NCBI GenBank assembly: GCA_964646415.1
Contig: CAZYEL010000021.1
Span: 1-16,814, forward strand
Source of the DNA: VGJV01 sp964646415
GTDB taxonomy: Bacteria > Patescibacteriota > Minisyncoccia > UBA6257 > 2-01-FULL-56-20
Length of the DNA stretch: 16,814 nt
Direction: 5' to 3'
The translations under genes were made by a program, and so were the position numbers. Below are positions 1-6,164 of this stretch, in pieces. The notes beneath the pieces are model-generated. The model was not told the DNA's origin. It ran no database searches and saw only the letters and a list, made by a program, of their open reading frames with translations. Numbering within the stretch: the stretch's first letter is position 1; the number at the start of each line of letters is the position of its first letter.

Positions 1-2
1 AT

Positions 3-2249
3 ACACAAGGGTCCGGCAAGTCCTACTCGATGATTTTCCTTTCACAAAAAGTATTCCGGAAGATGACCGGCAATTTTACCTTTGTCGTAGTAACCGATAG
101 GAACGAACTCGACAAGCAGATTTATAAGACCTTTTCCGCTTGTGGCGCGGTGTATGAAGAAGAAGTCCACGCCGACTCGATCCAAAATCTGCGCCAACTT
201 TTAAGCGAAGATCATCGTCATATTTTTACTCTTATCCATAAATTCGGCACCAAACCAGAGGAGAAACCGCCGGTCCTATCCGATCGGGGCGACATCATCG
301 TGATGGTGGATGAAGCGCATCGCACGCAATATGACCGCTTGGCGCAGAATATGCGTATTGCCATGCCGAAAGCCTCATTCATCGGTTTTACCGGTACGCC
401 ACTCATGGCCAAAGGCGAGGAGAAAACCAGAGAGACATTCGGCGATTATGTATCGACGTACAACTTCGCTCAATCGGTAGAGGATGGCGCGACCGTGCCG
501 CTTTATTACGAAAATCGAGTACCGAAGCTAGAAAACGAGAATCCGGAAATCCAAAAAGACCTTGAGAGAGTAATGGATTTTTATGAGCTCACGACTGACG
601 AAGAAGAAAAGCTCGAGCAGGAATTTTCGACTTTCTACCATCTCATCACGCGCGAGGATCGGCTCAATAAGGTCGCGGAAGATATTGTCGCTCATTTCAC
701 CGCTCGAGGATATGACGGTAAAGCGATGGTTGTTTCGATTGATAAGAAAACGGCCGTTCGCATGTATGCGAAGGTTAAAGCGGAAATGCAACGCCATCTG
801 GCCAAGATGAATATTGCCGCATCAAAAGCGAAGGATGAACACGAGAAGGAAGTGCTAAGAGAACAGGCGCAAAAATACGAGAACATCGACATGGCTGTGG
901 TGGTGAGTCAGAGCCAGAACGAGATTGCTGACATGGAGGAGTTCGAGATAGATATGCGACCATTGCGAGCTCGTATTCTAAGCGAGGATTTGGAGACAAA
1001 ATTCAAAGACCCGGACAGCAATCTGCGAATCGTGTTCGTTTGCGCTATGTGGATGACCGGCTTCGATGTGCCGAATCTATCGACTCTCTATCTCGACAAG
1101 CCGCTTAAAAATCACACGCTCATGCAGACGATCGCTCGGGCGAACCGCGTCTATCCGGGCAAAACGAATGGTCTTATCGTTGACTATATCGGCGTATTCC
1201 GGAATCTTCAAAAAGCACTCGCGATCTATGCCTCCACGAAAAGCGGTGATGGTGAAATCATTCAGGACAAGAACGAGCTCGTTGAAATACTTTTCTCTAC
1301 AGTTTCAAAAACGCGCCAGTTTCTCAAAACTCTAGAGCTCGATATCAACGAATTACTCAAAGCGCAGGATGTCGAAAAAATCAGACTCGTTGATGTGTTT
1401 ACGAATCGGATATTGCAGGATGAAAAAACAAAACAGCAGTATCTCGAACTTGCCGGTGATGCTTACAAGTACTACAGAGCGGTCCTACCGGAGCCAAAAG
1501 CGGAAGATTACTACCACGAAGTAACGGCATACAAAGTGATCGCCTCGCGTATACGGGAAGTCATAGACGAGGACACCGACGTCTCGCAGGTAAAAAAAGA
1601 CCTCGAAAACCTTCTTGATCGCTCAATCCGTGCCGGTGAGTATATGATTAAAGACGCACCGAAGATTAAGGATTTGAGCAAGATAGATTTCGAAGCATTG
1701 CGGAAGTTCTTCGACGATTCGGATACGAAAAATATCGAAGCCGAGCATTTGAGTGCAGAACTGGAGGAAAAAATCAAGGAAATGATACGCAAGAACAAGC
1801 TTCGTAAGCATTTTCTTGACCGGTTAAATAAGCTTTTGCACGAATACAACACCGGTTCGCACGACCTTGATCTTTTCTTCGATCAGTTAGTCGAGTTGGC
1901 CAAGGAGTTGAGCGAGGAGGATCGTCGCGCTGTTTCCGAGAATCTTACTGAGGAAGAACTGGCCGTGTTCGATATTCTCCGGAAAGAAGATTTGAATCCT
2001 GCCGAAGTCGATCAAGTCAAAAAAGTTGCCAAAGAATTATTGTCTAAACTAAAAACGGAAAAACTTGTGCTGGACTGGAAGAAAAAACAGGAAACTCAAG
2101 CGGACGTAAAAATTACTATCCAAGAAATACTTTATGACGAGCTCCCGGAGCCGACATACAGCAAAGATGATTGCGAAGACCGCACCCAAAAAGTATATTT
2201 CCACGTTTACGACAACTACGTGGACGAAAAGGTGAACGTTTACGCATAA
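3..2249 (+). CDS. hsdR: Type I restriction enzyme R subunit (HsdR), 5'-truncated by window edge
   Basis: This is the ATP-dependent translocase and endonuclease subunit of a type I restriction-modification complex, acting with HsdM and HsdS. The frame is open to the window edge: codons before the first ATG (position 30) read TQGSGKSYS, which is the Walker A motif, so the true start lies outside. Counting from that ATG, the Walker B/DEAH box is at residues 94-97 (VDEAHRTQ), motif III is GFTGTPL at about 119-125, and motif VI is QTIARANR at about residue 370. The long charged helical C-terminal region is typical of the HsdM-contacting end of HsdR. About 750 residues are visible, where the family usually has about 1000. 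The missing part should hold the PD-(D/E)xK nuclease. Base composition is more AT-rich than the purine genes downstream, which fits a transferred defence module (inference). hsdM and hsdS are not in the window. Confidence 0.95.
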   Translation, partial: TQGSGKSYSMIFLSQKVFRKMTGNFTFVVVTDRNELDKQIYKTFSACGAVYEEEVHADSIQNLRQLLSEDHRHIFTLIHKFGTKPEEKPPVLSDRGDIIVMVDEAHRTQYDRLAQNMRIAMPKASFIGFTGTPLMAKGEEKTRETFGDYVSTYNFAQSVEDGATVPLYYENRVPKLENENPEIQKDLERVMDFYELTTDEEEKLEQEFSTFYHLITREDRLNKVAEDIVAHFTARGYDGKAMVVSIDKKTAVRMYAKVKAEMQRHLAKMNIAASKAKDEHEKEVLREQAQKYENIDMAVVVSQSQNEIADMEEFEIDMRPLRARILSEDLETKFKDPDSNLRIVFVCAMWMTGFDVPNLSTLYLDKPLKNHTLMQTIARANRVYPGKTNGLIVDYIGVFRNLQKALAIYASTKSGDGEIIQDKNELVEILFSTVSKTRQFLKTLELDINELLKAQDVEKIRLVDVFTNRILQDEKTKQQYLELAGDAYKYYRAVLPEPKAEDYYHEVTAYKVIASRIREVIDEDTDVSQVKKDLENLLDRSIRAGEYMIKDAPKIKDLSKIDFEALRKFFDDSDTKNIEAEHLSAELEEKIKEMIRKNKLRKHFLDRLNKLLHEYNTGSHDLDLFFDQLVELAKELSEEDRRAVSENLTEEELAVFDILRKEDLNPAEVDQVKKVAKELLSKLKTEKLVLDWKKKQETQADVKITIQEILYDELPEPTYSKDDCEDRTQKVYFHVYDNYVDEKVNVYA

Positions 2250-2337
2250 TTGGCTTCGCTTTGTAGATTGAGAAGTTTATTTTTGAGGAAAATGGAGTCA
2301 GCCACCATTAGTTTCCTTTTTCGGTGTGTGAAAGGAG

Positions 2338-2343
2338 TATACT
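2338..2343 (+). promoter_or_regulatory. Possible -10 box before the 4-TM protein
   Basis: TATACT lies 31 bases before the ATG at 2375, with AAGG at 2359-2362 as a possible ribosome binding site. No good -35 box is seen. The 125-base gap after hsdR shows no clear terminator. Confidence 0.35.
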
Positions 2344-2374
2344 GAATGTGTCGTAAATAAGGCTATTTAAAACA

Positions 2375-2746
2375 ATGGATCTTACGCTTATTGTGGCGAA
2401 AGTGTTGGCAGTGTATTTCATTGTGAGCGGGGTGTTTCTTATCGTGCGGGGGAAGACGCTGCCGGTGTTGCTTCGGGACTTTTTTGCGCATCCGGCGGTC
2501 GTGTATCTGACCGGTGCGATTCTGGTGTTTCTGGGGGCGCTGTTGCTCGTGCAGTACAACGTGTGGGACGGAAGCTTGAGCATGCTGGTGACGATTGTGG
2601 GCTGGCTTGTGCTTCTCAAGGGATTAACCTATATCTTTGTTCCCCACATGCTTGCCGAAATTCCCGTACGGAAATTCCGCGGCTGGCTCGGCGTTTTGGG
2701 CGCGGTGCTGATTGTTTTGGGAGTATTCCTGTTCCGCATCGGGTAA
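2375..2746 (+). CDS. Small 4-TM membrane protein, unknown function
   Basis: The 123-residue product is almost entirely hydrophobic, with four likely membrane segments at about residues 5-24, 41-60, 68-90 and 102-121. Short basic loops (RGK, VRKFRG) suggest how it is oriented. I do not recognise a family. It begins a run of three same-strand membrane genes: the 39-residue ORF starts 40 bases downstream, and the DUF2585 protein follows that one. An operon is likely, because a GGGAGG-rich stretch rather than a terminator follows its stop. The start at 2375 is the first ATG in the frame, so the whole first membrane segment is included. A role in envelope physiology is only inferred from topology. 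Confidence 0.7.
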   Translation: MDLTLIVAKVLAVYFIVSGVFLIVRGKTLPVLLRDFFAHPAVVYLTGAILVFLGALLLVQYNVWDGSLSMLVTIVGWLVLLKGLTYIFVPHMLAEIPVRKFRGWLGVLGAVLIVLGVFLFRIG

Positions 2747-2785
2747 CAAAGGGAGGGTAATAACCCAGTGTGGGAGAATATACTC

Positions 2786-2905
2786 ATGATGGAAGGTTGG
2801 GGCGTTATGGGTGAGTCGGGGTACTTCGCGCTAACCATATTAGCGGTGGTTCTCGTGGACCTTGTGCTCGCCGGTATCTTGCTCTGGAAAAAAATCAGGA
2901 AATAA
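2786..2905 (+). CDS. 39-residue single-TM small protein
   Basis: This ORF is too short for routine gene calling. It encodes a 39-residue protein starting MMEGWGVMGESG, then a single hydrophobic helix (about residues 13-34, rich in L, V, A and I), then a basic tail WKKIRK. That is a textbook single-pass topology with a cytoplasmic C-terminus. GGGAG at 2772-2776 sits 9 bases before the ATG. A GTG at 2768 in the same frame would add six residues and has GGGAGG upstream at 2750-2755. The stop is 4 bases before the ATG of the DUF2585 gene, so translation is probably coupled. Function is unknown. It could be a subunit or stabiliser of one of the adjacent membrane proteins (inference). Confidence 0.6.
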   Translation: MMEGWGVMGESGYFALTILAVVLVDLVLAGILLWKKIRK

Positions 2906-2909
2906 GGCT

Positions 2910-3473
2910 ATGCGCGGTATGAGCCGGACTTTTTATGCGATTGCGTCGGCATTTTTCGTGGTGCAGGCGGGAGTGCTTTATTTTCTCGGCCAGCCGATTA
3001 TTTCCGAGAGCGGGCATGTGAAGCTCTGGGTGAGCGAAGTGCTCTCGCCAGAGATGTCACAGCAATTATTTGACTGGTATACGTTCTCGCATATCATTCA
3101 CGGCTTCCTTTTCTACGCCTTGTTGCGGTGGCTTTTTCCGCGGATGTCGGTCATGGTGCGCCTCCTTATCGCGATGGGAATCGAGATAGGGTGGGAAATC
3201 GCGGAGAACACGCCGTGGGTCATCAACGCATACCGCGAGCAGGCGCTCGCCCAGGGGTACGCGGGGGACAGCGTTATCAATTCGCTCCTCGACACGCTTT
3301 CCATGATACTGGGGTTCTTCCTCGCGTTCCGCCTGCCGGTGTGGGTCACCATTGCACTCGCGGTTGCCTTTGAGGTTGGCGTGGGGTACATCATCCGCGA
3401 CAACCTTACGCTCAACGTTTTAAACTTTATCCACAACTTCGAATTTATCCACCGGTGGCAAGCGGGAAACTGA
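2910..3473 (+). CDS. DUF2585 / UPF0314 family membrane protein
   Basis: This 187-residue polytopic protein has likely membrane segments at about residues 8-28, 60-76, 82-97 and 126-160. Motifs that I associate with DUF2585 (UPF0314, best known from Alphaproteobacteria) are present: GHVKLWVSEVLSPEMSQQ (36-52), DWYTFSHIIHGFLFY (55-69), WEIAENTPWVI (95-105), GDSVINSLLD (119-128), RLPVWVT (141-147) and IRDNLTLNV (162-170). The many conserved H, E, D and N residues near membrane segments suggest a buried polar or metal site, but the biochemical function is unknown. The frame is also open upstream to a GTG at 2862. That region is already used by the 39-residue ORF in another frame, so the ATG at 2910 (or 2919) is preferred. 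It is the last gene of the three-gene membrane cluster. Confidence 0.8.
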   Translation: MRGMSRTFYAIASAFFVVQAGVLYFLGQPIISESGHVKLWVSEVLSPEMSQQLFDWYTFSHIIHGFLFYALLRWLFPRMSVMVRLLIAMGIEIGWEIAENTPWVINAYREQALAQGYAGDSVINSLLDTLSMILGFFLAFRLPVWVTIALAVAFEVGVGYIIRDNLTLNVLNFIHNFEFIHRWQAGN

Positions 3474-3489
3474 TTTCTAACTAAAGCGC

Positions 3490-3602
3490 GCAGCCCTGTT
3501 TCTTGCAGGGCTTCTCGGAGTGCGGCGGCGCGACCTGCCCGCCGGGTTGGCAGGCGGGGAGACAGCGCTGCGGCAGCGCGCTGCAGATAGCGTCCCCGCA
3601 AA
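3490..3602 (+). repeat. Dispersed structured repeat, copy A
   Basis: This GC-rich intergenic element aligns along most of its length with the reverse complement of 6039-6128. Shared blocks include TCTTGC(A/G)GGGC(T/A)TCTCGGA near its 5' end and ATAGCGTCCCCGCAA (3587-3601) at its 3' end, with roughly 80% identity over 3555-3601. Copy A carries about 18-20 extra bases in the middle (around 3535-3554), which contain CCTGCC/GGCAGG arms. It starts about 16 bases after the DUF2585 stop, in the same sense as that gene. No reading frame is apparent. Confidence 0.65.
3492..3512 (+). terminator. Hairpin downstream of the DUF2585 gene (5' part of repeat copy A)
   Basis: AGCCCTG (3492-3498) pairs perfectly with CAGGGCT (3506-3512) around a 7-nt loop, 18 bases after the stop codon. 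Only a weak pyrimidine tail (TCTC) follows, so termination is plausible but not certain. The same hairpin position exists in repeat copy B. Confidence 0.45.
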
Positions 3603-3641
3603 AACCATGACAAATGCCCCTGTGGATAAGTATATATTGTA

Positions 3642-3669
3642 TATAATTAGCCAACTTATAAAATATAAA
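3642..3669 (+). promoter_or_regulatory. AT-rich lexA promoter region
   Basis: TATAAT at 3642-3647 is a consensus -10 box 32 bases before the lexA ATG. A second candidate, TATAAA at 3664-3669, would give an almost leaderless transcript. No Shine-Dalgarno sequence precedes the ATG. Neither the E. coli-type CTGT-N8-ACAG nor the Bacillus-type GAAC-N4-GTTC SOS box is visible. The region has imperfect AT-rich dyads that could be an unusual operator (inference). Confidence 0.5.
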
Positions 3670-3678
3670 TCATAACCT

Positions 3679-4422
3679 ATGACTAATAATGAGAAGCCGA
3701 AAATCACCGTGAATAACCGGAGAATCATTCAGCTTACCGCGAAGCAGGAGCGGTTTTACGATGCGCTGCAGAAACTCATTGCGAAGAAAGGCGAGTCGCC
3801 GACGGTTTCCGAACTCGTGCGGCTCATGAAGTTCTCCTCGCCGCGGGCGGTGACGCAGTATCTCGAAGCGCTCCAGCGGAAGGGGCTTATCGAGCGGCGG
3901 CGGTATGCGCGGCGGGGAATCCGGCTGGTAATGCCCCCGGCGGACGAGCCCATGACCGTGCAAATTCCCGTGATTGCCTCCGCGGGGTGCGACCACATGA
4001 GCGTCTTCGCGCAGCGGAGTTTCGGCGACTATGTGTGCGTTGCCACGGAGCTTTTGCAGGGGAAGAAAGTCGACAACGTGGTGTGCGTCAAAGCCGTGGG
4101 CGACTCGATGCTCGACGCGGGCATCAAGGAAGGCGATTACGTGCTGGTCGAGGTGACGGAGACGGCGGAAGAGGGAGATTTGGTGGTGGCCATCATTGAC
4201 GGCTTCGCGGTTATCAAAAAGCTTCAGCTCGCGAACAACGCAGTGATTCTCTCGCCGGTATCCTCCGACCCGCAATACAAGCCGATTATTGTGCACAAAA
4301 ACTTCCGATTGTTCGGGAAGGTGATTGACGTGATCCGTATGCAGGCGAAGGGGGACATCGAAATCGTGCCGCTCATAGACGCGCCCGAGGAACCTCGGAT
4401 AGAGTACAAGTTTACGGACTAG
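3679..4422 (+). CDS. lexA: LexA-type SOS repressor / S24 autoprotease
   Basis: This is a transcriptional repressor of DNA-damage genes that cuts itself when stimulated by RecA filaments. An N-terminal winged helix-turn-helix (about residues 20-85, LTAKQERFYDAL... SPRAVTQYLEALQRKG) is followed by the S24 peptidase domain. The scissile Ala-Gly is A102-G103 in IASAGCD. The catalytic Ser is S143 (GDSML) and the catalytic Lys is K180 (FAVIKK), so all autocleavage elements are present. At 247 residues it is longer than the roughly 200-residue E. coli protein. It has a 10-15 residue polar N-terminus and an extra acidic C-terminal tail after about residue 222. It is a single gene with its own AT-rich promoter. 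Auto-regulation is expected, but no known operator was recognised. Another S24 regulator is possible, but the domain order favours LexA. Confidence 0.88.
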   Translation: MTNNEKPKITVNNRRIIQLTAKQERFYDALQKLIAKKGESPTVSELVRLMKFSSPRAVTQYLEALQRKGLIERRRYARRGIRLVMPPADEPMTVQIPVIASAGCDHMSVFAQRSFGDYVCVATELLQGKKVDNVVCVKAVGDSMLDAGIKEGDYVLVEVTETAEEGDLVVAIIDGFAVIKKLQLANNAVILSPVSSDPQYKPIIVHKNFRLFGKVIDVIRMQAKGDIEIVPLIDAPEEPRIEYKFTD

Positions 4423-4453
4423 CCGGTGTGCCGGTTTCGCAAACGAGCGAGTG

Positions 4454-4462
4454 TGCTATACT
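4454..4462 (+). promoter_or_regulatory. Extended -10 promoter of purA
   Basis: TGC-TATACT is a good extended -10 element. Transcription should begin near 4469, just before a short upstream reading frame at 4474. The -35 region (TTTCGC) is weak, as expected for an extended -10 promoter. A longer in-frame purA start at 4451 (GTG) would lie inside this promoter and is rejected. Confidence 0.6.
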
Positions 4463-4473
4463 ACCCTCAATTT

Positions 4474-4500
4474 ATGGAGTCGCCCCCAGGGGCGGTCTGA
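4474..4500 (+). promoter_or_regulatory. purA leader: 8-codon upstream ORF with embedded hairpin
   Basis: An ATG 5 bases after the predicted transcription start opens an ORF reading MESPPGAV-stop. It ends one base before the purA ATG at 4502. CGCCC (4481-4485) and GGGCG (4490-4494) form a small hairpin within it. No clear Shine-Dalgarno precedes purA, so coupling through this leader ORF is possible (inference). Confidence 0.3.
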
Positions 4501-4501
4501 T

Positions 4502-6013
4502 ATGAATGGAGACTTAATCAAGAAATTCGTGGGCAATGCGACAACGGTCGCGGTGGTTTGCAATCAGTGGGGCGATACGGGGAAGGGCAAATTCGTGGAT
4601 CTTTTGAGCGAGTGGGCGGATGTGATTGCGCGGGGCACGGGAGGGGCGAACGCGGGGCACACCATCCGCGTCGGTGAGCAGCAGTATATTTTCCACCTTA
4701 TTCCCTCCGGCATTCTTCACGACGTGCAGGGGAAGATAAATATCATCGGAAGCGGGACGGCATTCGACCCGCGGGTCGCGTGCGAGGAATTGGATATTTT
4801 GGACAAGGCGGGAATCAGCCACTCCCGCCTTTTTATTGCCCACAACGCGCGGCTCGTGCTCCCGCAGCACATCGTGCTTGACCGCGTGAGAGAGAGCGAT
4901 GCGGCAGAGAGAAAAATCGGCACGACGGGGCGGGGAATCGGTCCCGTCTACGTCGACCATTACGCGCGCATCGGGCTTTTCGCAAACGACATGCTGAATC
5001 CGGAGGTTTTCGCGCGGAAGCTTGCGCGGAACCTGCGCGACAAGCGGATAATTTTGAAAAACTACGACCCCGAGACGGTGCGCCGCGTGATGGAGCACGA
5101 ACACGCGGGGAGCGGGAAGTTCTGGAACAAGGAAACCATTTTCGACGAGGCGGCGATTACCAAGGCCTACCTCGCGTACGGCGCGCGCCTGCGGAGCATG
5201 ATTGCGGACACGGATACACTGGTGCGCACCATGCGCGAGCAGGGAAAGCACATTCTCCTTGAGGGCGCGCAGGGGAATCTTTTGAGCATCGACGTCGGTA
5301 CGTACCCGTATGTGACCGCATCCGACTGCTCGGTGCGGGCGCTGGCGCAGGGCGTGGGAATCCGCGAGCGGGATGTCGATCTTCCGCTCGGCATCGTCAA
5401 GGCGTTTTACATGACGCGCGTGGGCTCGGGACCTTTCCCCACGGAGGTTGGCGGGACGAAATCCGCCGAGTGGTGCAACACGAGCGGCGTTACGAAGGCA
5501 ACCGAGGCGGAGCAGTTTCCCGACGTAAGCGTGAATGATGCGGATTCCTTCCGGCAGGGCGTGGGCATCCGCCGCGCGGGGCATGAGTACGGGGCGACGA
5601 CGGGGCGGCCGCGGCGGGTGGGATGGCTCGATGTGCCGCTCCTCCGGTACTCCGCGCGGTACACGGGGCAGGAGGTGATATTGACCAAGCTTGACGTTTT
5701 GGACGAGTGCAAGGAAATCAAAATCTGCACGGCATACGAGTATCAAGGTCCCGATTACGAATGGGGGTCCGAAACGCTCCGCGCGGGGAAGAAACTCGAA
5801 GTGGCGATTCCGAACTTGGAAGTGATGGCGCGTTGCGCCCCGCTCTATGAAACTTTCCCCGGCTGGTGCACGCCCATTACCGCCATGCGCTCGCGGCGGG
5901 AACTTCCGAAGCAACTTATGGACATAATTCGCTTCGTCGAAAAAAAAGCGGATGTCCATGTGCGCGCGATTTCCGTGGGACCCGACCGCGAGGAGACGAT
6001 TTTTGCTTCCTAG
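4502..6013 (+). CDS. purA: Adenylosuccinate synthetase, variant with extra insertion
   Basis: It catalyses GTP-dependent joining of IMP and aspartate to adenylosuccinate, the first step from IMP to AMP; PurB completes the pathway. From the ATG at 4502 it has 503 residues, compared with about 430 for E. coli PurA. Conserved features are QWGDTGKGK (22-30), GGANAGHT (47-54) with the catalytic His at 53, IGTTGRGIGP, GTYPYVTAS, TRVGSGPFPTE, GATTGRPRR, and the guanine-recognition TKLDVLD. The usual QWGDEGKGK has Thr26 in place of the Glu next to the catalytic Asp25. A stretch after PFPTEVGG (about 40 residues, including KSAEWCNTSG) is an insertion relative to the E. coli enzyme and accounts for much of the extra length. 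It is a single gene behind an extended -10 promoter. It converges on pyrD, with repeat copy B between the two. Confidence 0.95.
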   Translation: MNGDLIKKFVGNATTVAVVCNQWGDTGKGKFVDLLSEWADVIARGTGGANAGHTIRVGEQQYIFHLIPSGILHDVQGKINIIGSGTAFDPRVACEELDILDKAGISHSRLFIAHNARLVLPQHIVLDRVRESDAAERKIGTTGRGIGPVYVDHYARIGLFANDMLNPEVFARKLARNLRDKRIILKNYDPETVRRVMEHEHAGSGKFWNKETIFDEAAITKAYLAYGARLRSMIADTDTLVRTMREQGKHILLEGAQGNLLSIDVGTYPYVTASDCSVRALAQGVGIRERDVDLPLGIVKAFYMTRVGSGPFPTEVGGTKSAEWCNTSGVTKATEAEQFPDVSVNDADSFRQGVGIRRAGHEYGATTGRPRRVGWLDVPLLRYSARYTGQEVILTKLDVLDECKEIKICTAYEYQGPDYEWGSETLRAGKKLEVAIPNLEVMARCAPLYETFPGWCTPITAMRSRRELPKQLMDIIRFVEKKADVHVRAISVGPDREETIFAS

Positions 6014-6022
6014 TACGGCGTA

Positions 6023-6128
6023 CGCTCCCGCATGTGTCTTGCGGGGACGCTATGTGCGGCTTGCTACCGCACCGCTCACTCTCCCGCCGTCGCGGTCCGA
6101 GATGCCCCGCAAGACACATGCGGGAGCG
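6023..6128 (-). repeat. Dispersed structured repeat, copy B, bounded by 24-bp inverted repeats
   Basis: On the minus strand this matches copy A at 3490-3602. Outer arms 6023-6046 and 6105-6128 are perfect inverted repeats of 24 bases, separated by 58 bases. A smaller hairpin inside pairs GTGCGG (6054-6059) with CCGCAC (6067-6072). It lies between convergent purA and pyrD and starts 37 bases after the pyrD stop in the pyrD sense. It probably also serves as a bidirectional terminator, though no U-rich tail is present. Confidence 0.75.
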
Positions 6129-6164
6129 GTCTGTAGTTCCGCAAAAATCTTCCTTTCTTAATTC

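Noticed and set aside
3481..3605. CRISPR-like repeat in the GC-rich spacer before lexA
   Set aside because: There are only imperfect inverted arms and no regularly spaced direct repeats.
4514..5959. 481-residue open frame antisense to purA
   Set aside because: It is a shadow frame caused by high-GC codon use. It is His/Arg/Pro-rich, has no recognisable domain, and purA is certain on the other strand.
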